Positions 1-7,367 of a stretch of 64,000 bases of DNA are shown here, piece by piece (position 1 is the stretch's first letter; each line of letters begins with the position of its first letter). Source of the DNA: Microseira wollei NIES-4236 (GTDB lineage Bacteria > Cyanobacteriota > Cyanobacteriia > Cyanobacteriales > Aerosakkonemataceae); the NCBI RefSeq assembly GCF_020521235.1, contig NZ_BLAY01000023.1, forward strand, positions 1 through 64,000, in the 5' to 3' direction. A program made the position numbers and the translations under genes. The notes beneath the pieces were generated by a model. The model was not told the origin of the DNA. It saw nothing but the letters and a program-made list of their open reading frames with translations, and did no database searches.

Positions 1-51
1 GAACAGATGCGGCAACAAAGACCCCAGCGTCGCCAGCAACCCTCCCCGTAG
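1..51 (+). CDS. C-terminal end of an upstream gene (partial)
   Basis: The window opens inside a reading frame that ends at TAG 49-51. The visible tail is 16 residues, rich in Gln and Arg (EQMRQQRPQRRQQPSP). The gene lies outside the window, so no function can be given. The same tail recurs 198 bp downstream (stop at 247-249) with a slightly different ending, so the 3' end of this gene has been duplicated. Confidence 0.5.
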   Translation, partial: EQMRQQRPQRRQQPSP

Positions 52-77
52 GGCGGTAGGGCGGTAGGGAACATGAG

Positions 78-162
78 GTAGGGGCACGGCATGATCGGTA
101 GGGGCTAAGGCTAAAGTAAGCTTTGTCCCTAAAGGCAAAGTTTTTGAATGCCGTGCCCCTAC
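78..162. repeat. Palindromic element, family D, copy 1
   Basis: GTAGGGGCACGGCA at 78-91 is inverted exactly at 149-162. Such short palindromes are common in filamentous cyanobacteria and look like non-autonomous mobile repeats. No ORF lies inside. Confidence 0.7.
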
Positions 163-261
163 CATGTTTGGCTGACGGCAGAACAAAAGCAGCAGCTGGA
201 ACAGATGCGGCAACAAAGACGTCAGCGTCGCCAGCAACCCTCCCAGTAGGGCGGTAGGGCG

Positions 262-341
262 GTAGGGGCACGGCAGTAGGGGCTAAGGCTAAAGTAAGTT
301 TTGTCGCTTTGGGCAAAGTTTTTTCAATGCCGTGCCCCTAC
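262..341. repeat. Palindromic element, family D, copy 2
   Basis: This is the second copy of the element at 78-162, with the same inverted ends at 262-275 and 328-341. It belongs to the 198-bp tandem duplication. Confidence 0.7.
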
Positions 342-490
342 AATGTTTGGCCTCGTCGTGGGTAAGTCCTGGTTTTTTGCATGTTCCCTACAATATTGCG
401 TCACGCCCAATACAAAACCGCCGTAAAAACCATTTCTCTTCTAGCATTAGAAATGGTGACAAAAATTATTTCCCTCCAACTGCTAGAACA

Positions 491-670
491 ATGGCTTTCT
501 TGCGTCAGTATGTTTTTCCGTTTTTAATTGTGGCGATGTTTTTGGTTGCCCTAGTAGCAGTCAGCGCCCGCATCTTTTTGCCCGCCGATCTGGCAGCCCC
601 CGCGCCCCAAGTTGAAGCACCAGCGGCTGAACCCGTAGCAACCCAGCTATCGGTTACCTCACCCAATTAG
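491..670 (+). CDS. Small single-pass membrane protein of unknown function
   Basis: The frame is open from 332, but the ATG at 491 is the better start because it begins directly before a hydrophobic segment. The 59-residue product has one predicted transmembrane helix at about residues 7-30, followed by an Ala/Pro-rich tail that would lie in the lumen or periplasm. The preceding 53 codons have a composition unlike a protein and overlap the palindromic repeat. I do not recognise the family. The GNAT gene starts 30 bp downstream on the same strand, so the two may be cotranscribed. Confidence 0.5.
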   Translation: MAFLRQYVFPFLIVAMFLVALVAVSARIFLPADLAAPAPQVEAPAAEPVATQLSVTSPN

Positions 671-700
671 CAATTAGCAATTAACAATTAGCTATTGGGT

Positions 701-1237
701 ATGTCAATTTTGCTACCACCAGGCTACCAGCTGCGCAGCGGATCGAGTTTAAATCGGGCGATGCTGGTAAAGTTTATGCAAAAAACTTACCAAGAGTTTG
801 ACCCAGAAAGGGATTTTTCCCATCTAGCTCAAACAGTCGAGCAATATTTGTCCAAAGATACGCCGCTTTGGTGGGTAGAATTTTTAGACGAGGAAGATAA
901 GGAAGATAAGGAAGATAAGGAAGCAGTATTGCTCAACCGCTCAAGAGCTCACCCGCTCACCTGTTCAAGAGCGATCGCTTCCCTCTGGATCGGTAACGCC
1001 GTCGATCAGCTAAAAGGATCCCGCCACACCCACATTTTTTTGCTCTACGTCGCGCCAGAACACCGCCGCAAAGGCATCGGCACGGCTTTGATGCATCATG
1101 CTGAAGATTGGGCTAGGGCGAGAGGCGATCGCCAAATTAGCCTGCAAGTGTTTCTATCCAACCAAGGCGCCGTAAATCTTTATCAGCAGCTAGGCTACCA
1201 AACTGAGTCGCTTTTGATGGTTAAATCGATAAATTGA
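701..1237 (+). CDS. GNAT-family N-acetyltransferase
   Basis: The 178-residue product carries the GNAT acetyl-CoA binding signature near residues 113-135 (APEHRRKGIGTALMHHAEDW, i.e. R-x-x-G-I-G) and the usual C-terminal strand with NxxAxxLYxxxGF character (NQGAVNLYQQLGY). This resembles RimI-like enzymes that acetylate protein N-termini or small amines; the substrate cannot be read from sequence. A TTG at 695 is in frame, but the ATG at 701 is preferred. A 9-bp GAAGATAAG repeat at about 894-925 gives an EDKEDKEDKE stretch in the middle of the domain, which looks like slippage expansion. Confidence 0.8.
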   Translation: MSILLPPGYQLRSGSSLNRAMLVKFMQKTYQEFDPERDFSHLAQTVEQYLSKDTPLWWVEFLDEEDKEDKEDKEAVLLNRSRAHPLTCSRAIASLWIGNAVDQLKGSRHTHIFLLYVAPEHRRKGIGTALMHHAEDWARARGDRQISLQVFLSNQGAVNLYQQLGYQTESLLMVKSIN

Positions 1238-1298
1238 TCGGATTTCCCCTCAAAAGTCAGGTGGCATCAGGTCGCAGGTGATGGTAATTTTACTTTAT

Positions 1299-2057
1299 AT
1301 GTATGACGAAGATGACCTGAGCGTAATCGATCCGGATGCCGATCTAGACAGTCCTTTAGATCGGCTAGATCCGCTCGATGCCGAACCGGAAGAAACTAAG
1401 CCCAATCCAGATGCGATGCTGGCGTTACTGGAGTCTGGCGCAACGCCACAAAAAACGATCGCAGCGCGAGCGTTTTGCGAAATTCAGGACGAACGGGCTA
1501 TTCCCCATCTGATTCGCTTGTTGACGGATGCTTGCCCCTTGGTGCGGGTAAGTGCTGCTTATGCTTTGGGACGAAATCCCAGCCCGGATGCAGTTGAACC
1601 GCTGATAACTCAGTTAAACCGCGACTGGAACGGCTACGTGCGAAAGGGAGTAGTCTGGGCATTGGGAAATTGCCGCGATCGCCGCGCCTTAGCCCCCCTG
1701 CTAGATGCCCTCAAAACGGATATTTCCGCCGTGCGACTGTGGGCAGCTAGTGGGTTAGCCCAAATGGCAGAATTAGGCTACGATGCCGTTGTAGCAGCCG
1801 TTCCCCCGGTGATTGAAGCTTTAATCCAAGACCCAGTAGCAGCAGTTCGCAGTAACTGCGCTTGGTCGTTGGGGCAACTGTGCCGCGAACTTCCCTCTAA
1901 CGTAGTCTATGCCGGTGCGATCGACGCCCTAATTCAAGTTTTGGAAGAAGACGAAGACATGGGAGTGCGAGAAGACGCCAAAGCCTCGCTGTTGCGAGTT
2001 GGCGATCCTCGCGGTTTACAACTGATTGAAGCGATGCAACAAGAAGAGTTAATCTGA
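1299..2057 (+). CDS. HEAT-repeat protein, conserved in cyanobacteria
   Basis: The frame is open from 1278, but the ATG at 1299 gives the acidic N-terminus MYDEDDLSVIDPDADLDSPL and is the likely start (252 residues). After the acidic region come about five HEAT/PBS-lyase-type helical repeats (for example RAIPHLIRLLTDACPLVRVS and DAVEPLITQLNRDWNGYVRK). These proteins are scaffolds. Relatives include CpcE/F-type bilin lyases and NblB, but catalytic activity cannot be inferred here. Whether the GTG at 1278 or the ATG at 1299 is used is uncertain. Confidence 0.75.
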   Translation: MYDEDDLSVIDPDADLDSPLDRLDPLDAEPEETKPNPDAMLALLESGATPQKTIAARAFCEIQDERAIPHLIRLLTDACPLVRVSAAYALGRNPSPDAVEPLITQLNRDWNGYVRKGVVWALGNCRDRRALAPLLDALKTDISAVRLWAASGLAQMAELGYDAVVAAVPPVIEALIQDPVAAVRSNCAWSLGQLCRELPSNVVYAGAIDALIQVLEEDEDMGVREDAKASLLRVGDPRGLQLIEAMQQEELI

Positions 2058-2073
2058 TGGGTCGGCTTGAAGA

Positions 2074-2121
2074 GGACGCGGGGAGGCACCGGACGCGGGG
2101 AGGCACCGGACGCGGGGAGGC
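2074..2121. repeat. 17-bp tandem repeat, about 2.8 units
   Basis: The unit GGACGCGGGGAGGCACC runs head to tail at 2074-2090, 2091-2107 and, partially, from 2108. It lies between the HEAT gene and sipA. No coding function is seen. Confidence 0.85.
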
Positions 2122-2275
2122 GGAGAAATCCCTTGTCTAAAGTCAGGGGATTCAAACAAGAAAATTGGTTTTTATTATCCACGAATAAATTTGCTGGCTC
2201 TGCGCCGGATGCTTCGCTCTGGAGAAAACCTGTCCTCCCTTTCTGGGCGTCTCCCTTTCTGGGCGTCTTTGCGTC

Positions 2276-2524
2276 TTATTCGTCAGACTGGTGAGTTTGG
2301 GGGGTGACGGATACCGCCTCGATATATTGGCTTTCCATCAAAAAAGCTCCTTTAGCGAAGCGAACTCCCCAATACCCCCCAGGTCGCCTGTCCAGGATAA
2401 TACCTTCTTCCCCAATGCGAATCACATCGGGGGGACGCAGCATCGGCATCGGTTCGGCTGTTTTAACGTAGGCTGGTAGTGCTACGACTCGGACTTTATC
2501 GCCAACGGTAAATTCTTTGGTCAT
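2276..2524 (-). CDS. sipA: SipA-like regulatory protein (NblS-interacting, DUF3148)
   Basis: The 82-residue protein has the compact SH3-like composition and the conserved stretches TVGDKVRVVALP, EPMPMLRPPDVIRIGEEGI and RPGGYWGVRFAKGAFL typical of cyanobacterial SipA/DUF3148. SipA binds the sensor kinase NblS (Hik33), which controls responses to high light, nutrient and osmotic stress. The length matches the family. The ATG at 2524 is preceded upstream by a block of TAATTGC tandem repeats, so the leader is largely repeat DNA and no clear Shine-Dalgarno is visible. An NblB-like HEAT protein occurs far away at 40.4 kb. Confidence 0.85.
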   Translation of the reverse strand: MTKEFTVGDKVRVVALPAYVKTAEPMPMLRPPDVIRIGEEGIILDRRPGGYWGVRFAKGAFLMESQYIEAVSVTPQTHQSDE

Positions 2525-2640
2525 TGGTAATTGCTAATTGCTAATTGCTAATTGCTAATTGCTAATTGCTAATTGCTAATAGGTAATAGGTAATGGGTGA
2601 AAAGTTTTCCTATTACCTATTAACCATTAGCAATTACCTA
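2525..2640. repeat. Short tandem repeats (TAATTGC heptamers)
   Basis: About seven copies of AATTGCT run from 2528, followed by TAATAGG variants and an inverted TTAGCAATTACC block near 2625. This is a typical cyanobacterial STRR array. It occupies the leader of sipA. Confidence 0.85.
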
Positions 2641-2652
2641 ATCTAAATTTAC

Positions 2653-3648
2653 TCAGGGTGCTTGCCAAATTTTGTGATGGTAATCTTCTAAATTGGCATG
2701 GGGATCAACTGGTGGGTGGTCGTGGTGATGGTGATGGTGATGGTGATGGTGGTCGTGGTCGTGGTCGTGACTGTGACTGTGACCGTTACTGCTAACAGAT
2801 GCTAAGCGGAATTTGCACATTTCGCAATTCATTTGTACCTGTCCCAGTTGGGTTTCGATTTCCCTTTCCCGCAGGACGGAAAATAGCTGGGGATGCAGCC
2901 CCATTTCTGGTAAGCAGGTCATGGCAATATCGGGGTATTGTTCCTGTTGTTGGGCGGTGATATCGCATATTTTTTTCACCAGAAGACCTGTAAACAGAAA
3001 GTAGGGCAGGACGATAATACGCTGAGGTTGGTAAAGTCGGGCGCGACGGAAACCTTCTTCTAAACGGGGGTGGGTGATGCCGATAAAACAAGTTTCAACG
3101 GTGAGGTAACGGCTGCCTTCCCATAAAATACGGGCGAGTTTATATACGTCGCCGTTGGCATCGGGGTCGCTGGAACCTCTGCCGACAAATAGCACAACTG
3201 TGTCTTTTCTGTCAATCTGGGGATGGTCGAGGGCGGCGAGGCGATCGCGCCACAATTGCAAAATACCGGGTGTAATCCCAAAATGCCGCCCGTAGTGAAA
3301 GTTTAACTGGGGATATTTCGCCTTTGCCCGGTCTAATTCGTTGGTAATGTCAAACTTATTGTGTCTGGCTGCAAATAACAGCACTGGCAGCACGGAGAAG
3401 TCAGTATAGCCTTGTTCTACGCAGCGATCGATCCCTTCCCCAATCGTAGGGCCGGTGAGTTCCAAGAAACAAGGCACTACTGGGCGCGAATTGTCCAATG
3501 CTTGATAAGCAGCGGCAAAATCTAAAAAGCACTGCCGTCCATCATTGTCCCTGGTACCGTGACCGATCATTAATAGCGGACGTTGTAGGGGCAGGGGAGG
3601 TAGTAACTGGGAGGGTAGGGTAAGATTGGTTGGATCTACAGTTTGCAT
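2653..3648 (-). CDS. cbiX: Sirohydrochlorin cobaltochelatase CbiX (long, His-rich)
   Basis: The enzyme inserts Co2+ into sirohydrochlorin at the start of cobalamin (anaerobic-type) synthesis. Two CbiX/CbiK-type halves are visible: the first begins LMIGHGTRD with the metal-site His30, the second carries [14 protein letters not shown]. After them comes M-N-C-E-M-C (about 273-278), the MxCxxC motif that binds an Fe-S cluster in Bacillus megaterium CbiX. Then follows a tail of about 20 residues that is nearly all His and Asp (about 290-312), likely holding cobalt or nickel. The 331 residues fit the long CbiX class. A cobalamin riboswitch precedes the gene, which independently supports the call. 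AAAGGAG lies shortly before the ATG at 3648. Confidence 0.93.
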   Translation of the reverse strand: MQTVDPTNLTLPSQLLPPLPLQRPLLMIGHGTRDNDGRQCFLDFAAAYQALDNSRPVVPCFLELTGPTIGEGIDRCVEQGYTDFSVLPVLLFAARHNKFDITNELDRAKAKYPQLNFHYGRHFGITPGILQLWRDRLAALDHPQIDRKDTVVLFVGRGSSDPDANGDVYKLARILWEGSRYLTVETCFIGITHPRLEEGFRRARLYQPQRIIVLPYFLFTGLLVKKICDITAQQQEQYPDIAMTCLPEMGLHPQLFSVLREREIETQLGQVQMNCEMCKFRLASVSSNGHSHSHDHDHDHHHHHHHHHHDHPPVDPHANLEDYHHKIWQAP

Positions 3649-3689
3649 CTAGGTTAAAGCTCCTTTCCCGTGCCAGGCAGGAAATTAGA

Positions 3690-3800
3690 GGTTACGGGTA
3701 ACATTTAGGTATTCTGGCTCGCGATCGCTCGCTTACAGTTGCCGCACAGCCTCGGACTTACACCGACGTTTCCCTATTGTGTTACCTTTGGGTTTGCCTT
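3690..3800 (-). promoter_or_regulatory. Cobalamin (B12) riboswitch
   Basis: Read on the minus strand, the leader of cbiX contains the conserved order GGGAA, GGTGTAAGTCCG, GGCTGTGCGGCAACTGTAA and GAGCCAGAATACC, which matches the cobalamin aptamer core. GGTAACA (near 3785) and TGTTACC (near 3700) can pair as the closing P1 stem. Downstream, TTTCC and GGGAAAGG flank the ribosome site, which would allow translational control of cbiX. That last step is inference. Confidence 0.9.
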
Positions 3801-4007
3801 GTTATCTTAGCGGATAACTTCCGCTTCCAGAATCCGGGGGAGGGGGTAAGATTTTAGATTTTAGATTTTGGATTTTAGATTTTAGATTTTGTCAATCAGC
3901 ATTTTGAATGATAAAAATACAAAATTTATTTAAATTTTAGTTTTAAAATTTTCGGTAAATATCATCAATACTCGCCGCGTCGCCGCGTCTTATTTGTTAA
4001 TCAAGTT
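3801..4007. other. Intergenic, AT-rich with TTTTAGA repeats
   Basis: Bases 3848-3892 hold about five imperfect repeats of ATTTTAGATTTTGG. The rest is AT-rich with no ORF or recognisable element. It must contain the promoter of the riboswitch transcript. Confidence 0.5.
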
Positions 4008-4040
4008 GGCAGCGATCGCTTGCTGCAAGCGATCGCTGCC
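4008..4040. terminator. HIP1-based hairpin after the Coq4-like gene
   Basis: A perfect 14-bp stem (GGCAGCGATCGCTT at 4008-4021 pairs with 4027-4040) has a 5-base loop. It lies 6 bp beyond the stop of the minus-strand gene. There is no strong T-run, so it may be a REP-like hairpin rather than a classical terminator. Confidence 0.6.
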
Positions 4041-4046
4041 TCAAGC

Positions 4047-4547
4047 TTAAACCTGGTATAACTCTTGCACCTGGGTTAACGGCACCTCCCAAAGTAATTC
4101 TGGTTGCCAGGTATTCACATCAAGCTGAGAATTTCGCCCCCGCTGATAAGCACGCCATAGAGCGTTCCAACTTATATTTAGCGAGTGTTTGTGAATTATT
4201 CTTAAAAGTCCAAATCCCAGCAGTAGGTGAGCGAGTCTAAACTTGGAACCGAGTAAAAATGCTTGAACTTCCGCTTCGCCGATGGGATCGGTGCCGTAAC
4301 CCGTGAGGACGTGAACGGCATCGTGCAATTGTTTGCGACGCGGCCCCGTTGTGAAAGGTTGTAAGTTATTCTGGTCGAGAAAGTCGGCTAAACTGCGTCC
4401 AAAAGTGCCCATAGTCAGCTGGCGCAACTGCTCAATTTGCACAATTTGCGGCACGTTTGTTCGCAGCAATTCCGACCTGCGATCGATTAAATCTAAAAAT
4501 ACTGGAACGAAGGGAGTAGGGTTGGGTGTAGTAACAGAAGAGTTCAT
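4047..4547 (-). CDS. Coq4-family protein
   Basis: The 166-residue protein contains H-D-A-V-H followed by 11 residues and Glu (HDAVHVLTGYGTDPIGE), the exact HDxxH(x11)E zinc motif of COQ4. In eukaryotes COQ4 is part of the coenzyme Q synthesis complex and has been linked to processing of the quinone head group. Cyanobacteria make plastoquinone rather than ubiquinone, so the substrate here is unknown. A role in prenylquinone metabolism or lipid binding is inference. The gene stands alone, with a hairpin directly behind it and a repeat region in front. Confidence 0.8.
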   Translation of the reverse strand: MNSSVTTPNPTPFVPVFLDLIDRRSELLRTNVPQIVQIEQLRQLTMGTFGRSLADFLDQNNLQPFTTGPRRKQLHDAVHVLTGYGTDPIGEAEVQAFLLGSKFRLAHLLLGFGLLRIIHKHSLNISWNALWRAYQRGRNSQLDVNTWQPELLWEVPLTQVQELYQV

Positions 4548-4560
4548 ACTTTTATAATTA

Positions 4561-4686
4561 TAGGCTTGTTTGTAGTAAGGACTTCAGTCCTTAACTCTCC
4601 AGCAATGAGGACCAAAGTACTCACTACTAACCGATGAGATTGATTAAGTTGTTATGGGTCATTTGCTACTTTCAATGACCCATAAC
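4561..4686. repeat. Palindromic repeat and 13-bp hairpin between two minus-strand genes
   Basis: GTAGTAAGGACTTCAGTCCTTAAC near 4573 is a small inverted repeat; a related one (GTGAGGACTAAAGTCCTC) lies near 35595. GTTATGGGTCATT at 4651-4663 pairs perfectly with 4674-4686, 9 bp beyond the stop of the downstream gene, and could act as a terminator or mRNA-end hairpin for it. No T-run follows. Confidence 0.6.
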
Positions 4687-4694
4687 CAATTTGA

Positions 4695-5111
4695 TTAGGA
4701 AGTTTGTTGCTGCATTAGAGAACGGACATTTTGCAGAATTTGCTGCCGCTGTTCGGGGGTGATAATATTGGCTATCTGGGTGCGAGTTGACTCAAAAGTT
4801 GTTCGCAGTTGTGTTTTCTGTTCGGGGGAAATATCGATGGATGCGAACGCATTCCGCATTCCCTCACCTCGTGCTAACGCCGCCTGCAACTGATTTTGCT
4901 GTTCTGATGTTAAAATGCTCTCCATCTGAGCGCGAGTTTGGGTGCGAAGTTGAGCGAGTTGATTTTCTTGTTTCTGGGTTAGTTCGATCCCCGATAGCAT
5001 TGGCGGTAGCATTTCAGGTGGCGTCAGGGGTGAGGCATGGATAGCAGGAGCATTGAAAGGAATGACGAATACAACGGTTGCAGCTACCATTGAAATCAAT
5101 TGGCGTTTCAT
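4695..5111 (-). CDS. Periplasmic Spy/CpxP-like LTxxQ protein
   Basis: The frame is open to 5147, but the ATG at 5111 is preceded by AAGGAGAA and starts a clean signal peptide (MKRQLISMVAATVVFVIPF, cleavage near HAS). The mature part is helical and Gln-rich with LTQKQ, LTSEQ, ISPEQ and ITPEQ motifs about 25-35 residues apart. This resembles the LTxxQ motif of the Spy/CpxP family, whose members act as periplasmic chaperones or envelope-stress modulators. The function in this organism is inferred only from the family. Confidence 0.75.
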   Translation of the reverse strand: MKRQLISMVAATVVFVIPFNAPAIHASPLTPPEMLPPMLSGIELTQKQENQLAQLRTQTRAQMESILTSEQQNQLQAALARGEGMRNAFASIDISPEQKTQLRTTFESTRTQIANIITPEQRQQILQNVRSLMQQQTS

Positions 5112-5200
5112 TTGGCTTTTCTCCTTGACTTTGCTTTGATGTCTCAATCGTAAAAAATCAGACGTTTAACTCCATGAGAAAAAAGTCACAAATCTAACCC

Positions 5201-5236
5201 TGACAAAAGTAAGATATCCTACCATGACTTTTGTCA
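5201..5236. promoter_or_regulatory. Inverted repeat overlapping the AlkB-like start
   Basis: TGACAAAAGT (5201-5210) is inverted perfectly at 5227-5236 with a 16-base spacer, and the right arm covers the first possible codons of the oxygenase gene. It could be an operator or an mRNA hairpin blocking translation. If translation starts at the later ATG (5272), it would be a 5' operator. Confidence 0.4.
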
Positions 5237-5895
5237 TGGGTCAGGTATCCGCCACAGGATGGGAAAAATATATGTTCTCCGCCGACGCAACTGAATTAAA
5301 TTTACAAAGCCTCTTGGTTGATACCGCAAATATTCCAGGTTTGACCTACATTCCAGATTATATTAATGCATCGCAAGCCGAACAATTGCTGTTTACGATT
5401 GACCAAAAAATCTGGTCTACCCAATTAAAACGAAACGTGCAACATTACGGATATAAATATGATTACAAAAAGCGTTTAGTAGATCCTGCGATGAACTTGG
5501 GTGCTTTGCCAAATTGGGCCCAGGATATCGCCCAAAAATTATACCTCGAAGGTTTAACGGAAAAAATCCCAGACCAAGCGATCGTCAACGAATACCAACC
5601 CGGACAAGGTATTGCCAGTCACATCGACTGCGTACCTTGCTTTGGCAATACAATTATTTCACTTAGCTTGGGCGGTACTTGTGTAATGGAATTTACTCAT
5701 GCTAAAACAAAGGAAAAGATTCCAGTATTATTAATGCCTAGAAGTATAATTATCCTGCAAGGCGCCGCCCGCTATGAGTGGCAACACGGCATTGTCCCCC
5801 GTAAAACCGATAAGTATCAAGGTAGGGAATTTGTCAGAGATAGAAGAGTTTCTCTAACATTTAGAAAAGTGCTTTTGTCCGAAGAATCAGACTAA
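5224..5895 (+). CDS. AlkB-like 2-oxoglutarate/Fe(II) dioxygenase
   Basis: The product has the double-stranded beta-helix iron site of AlkB proteins: His133-x-Asp135 (ASHIDC) and His188 (WQHGI). Arg208 and Arg214 lie in R-V-S-L-T-F-R, the RxSxTxR 2-oxoglutarate motif. AlkB enzymes remove alkyl groups from DNA, RNA or protein by oxidation. The N(x)Y substrate-binding region is seen as VNEYQPGQG, as in ALKBH8/AlkB types. The first ATG is 5224; 5236 and 5272 are alternatives, and the residue numbers assume 5224. A sensor kinase follows 21 bp downstream on the same strand, so cotranscription is possible. Confidence 0.87.
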   Translation: MTFVMGQVSATGWEKYMFSADATELNLQSLLVDTANIPGLTYIPDYINASQAEQLLFTIDQKIWSTQLKRNVQHYGYKYDYKKRLVDPAMNLGALPNWAQDIAQKLYLEGLTEKIPDQAIVNEYQPGQGIASHIDCVPCFGNTIISLSLGGTCVMEFTHAKTKEKIPVLLMPRSIIILQGAARYEWQHGIVPRKTDKYQGREFVRDRRVSLTFRKVLLSEESD

Positions 5896-5916
5896 AATAT
5901 AAAATCTAAGATTGCT

Positions 5917-7107
5917 ATGAGTCGCTTTATTGAAATTAAAACGCATCCAATTCGGTTTTTGCTATATCTTGAGTGGATATTGCTGTTTATCGTGGCGCTA
6001 ACGGAACTGCTGCCAGATCCAGTTGACAAATTGCCTCGGTTGTCGCTGCTAAATCTATTTTGTGTGGGTTCTTTGTTTATATTGGGGTTAAAATTACCCC
6101 AGGTAGGGCGAATCGATAAATTAGTCTATACTCTTGTCGAAATCAGCATAATTTTAGCAGCATCAATAGTGGGGGAAATTCGCCTGTTTCCAGTTTTATA
6201 TTTAATTTTAACTCTCCGCAGTTGCTTGATTTTTGGGAAAGGGAAATGCTTGGCTATTATGGTGTTAGCGTTTGTGTTATTTCTGGTGACGCTAATTTAT
6301 CGGTTTCAGACTTTCACTTTCCCGCTTCGCCCCGCAGTCCCAGAAAGATTAGAATTTATTTTATTGGGTTTTGCTATGTTTTTTGGACTGGTTTTGGTAT
6401 TTTTATTTTTATTGGTCAATGCGGTATTATCCGAACGTCAAAGTCGGGAAGAACTTGCCCTTGCTAATGCTGAACTCCGCAAATATGCTTTAAAAATTGA
6501 AGATATGGCAACGCTACAAGAACGTAACCGCATCGCCCGCGATATTCACGATTCTTTAGGACATTCTCTCACGGCTTTAAACTTGCAAATCGAAACCGCT
6601 TTAAAATTGTGGCGATCGCATCCTACTAAAGCCGAGTATTTTTTGGGAGAAGCAAAAAGATTGGGTTCAACGGCATTAAGAGAAGTGAGGGAGTCTGTCT
6701 CGAAGTTGCGATCCGATCCGTTGGAGGGGAGGGATTTACAGGAAGCGATCGCGCACCTGATTCAATCTTTTCATTCTACGACGGGTGTATTGCCAAATTG
6801 CAGTATTTATCTGCTTAATTCGATTCCCGCTGAATTAAAGGTTTCCATCTATCGCATTTTACAAGAAGCTTTAACTAACATCTGCAAACATGCCCAAGCG
6901 ACTCATGTAGAGATTCAAATCATGACAACTTCAACCGACATATATCTGATAATTGATGACAATGGCAAAGGCTTTAATTTAAAACAAAATACTACGGGTT
7001 TTGGACTGCAAGGAATGCGCGAACGCACCCAGTCACTGGGCGGTCAATTGGAAATTCAAACTTCGCTGCGTAAGGGATGTAGAATTACAGCAAGTTTTCC
7101 TTTGTGA
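5917..7107 (+). CDS. Membrane sensor histidine kinase, NarL-partner type (HisKA_3)
   Basis: The 396-residue protein has an N-terminal half with about five or six transmembrane helices (residues 12-30, 43-60, 70-85, 90-105, 112-128, 146-170), a short coiled coil, and the HisKA_3 box RNRIARDIHDSLGHSL with phosphoacceptor His211. It ends in an HATPase domain (EALTNICKHAQA N-box, DDNGKGF G1, GFGLQGMRER G2). The sensor has no large periplasmic domain, so the signal is likely sensed in the membrane. The response regulator follows at 7368 and is almost certainly the partner, although 260 bp of repeat DNA separates them. Confidence 0.9.
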   Translation: MSRFIEIKTHPIRFLLYLEWILLFIVALTELLPDPVDKLPRLSLLNLFCVGSLFILGLKLPQVGRIDKLVYTLVEISIILAASIVGEIRLFPVLYLILTLRSCLIFGKGKCLAIMVLAFVLFLVTLIYRFQTFTFPLRPAVPERLEFILLGFAMFFGLVLVFLFLLVNAVLSERQSREELALANAELRKYALKIEDMATLQERNRIARDIHDSLGHSLTALNLQIETALKLWRSHPTKAEYFLGEAKRLGSTALREVRESVSKLRSDPLEGRDLQEAIAHLIQSFHSTTGVLPNCSIYLLNSIPAELKVSIYRILQEALTNICKHAQATHVEIQIMTTSTDIYLIIDDNGKGFNLKQNTTGFGLQGMRERTQSLGGQLEIQTSLRKGCRITASFPL

Positions 7108-7367
7108 ATTGCTAATGGCTAATTGGTAATTGCTAATTGCTAATTGGTAATTGGTAATTAATCCATTAGCCATTAGCCATTAGCCATTAGCCATTAGCCA
7201 TTAGCCATTACCTATTAGCCATTAGCCATGAGCCATTAGCCATTAGCCAGCCATGAGCCATTAGCCATTACCTATTAGCCATTAGCCATTAGCCATGAGC
7301 CATTAGCCATTACCTATTAGCCATGAGCCATTAGCCATTAGCCATTAGCCATTAGCCATTACCTATT
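7108..7367. repeat. STRR block of 7-bp repeats between kinase and regulator
   Basis: The whole 260-bp interval is built of heptamers, first as GCTAATT-type units (about 7108-7160) and then as ATTAGCC units with CATGAGC and CATTACCT variants. The orientation switch allows a long hairpin. The repeats run right up to the ATG of the regulator, so that gene has no visible Shine-Dalgarno sequence of its own. Confidence 0.95.

Larger units (their letters stand above)
1..345. repeat. 198-bp tandem duplication of a gene tail plus palindrome
   Basis: Bases 1-60 recur at 199-258, and similarity continues through the following palindromic element up to about 345. Each unit carries the Q/R-rich gene tail, a GGGCGGTAGGGCGGTAGGG run and one copy of a GTAGGGGCACGGCA palindrome. 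Small differences between the units show that the duplication is not recent. Confidence 0.8.

Noticed and set aside
7108-7367. CRISPR-like array
   Set aside because: The units are 7-bp tandem repeats with no spacers; no other CRISPR array or cas gene is in the window.
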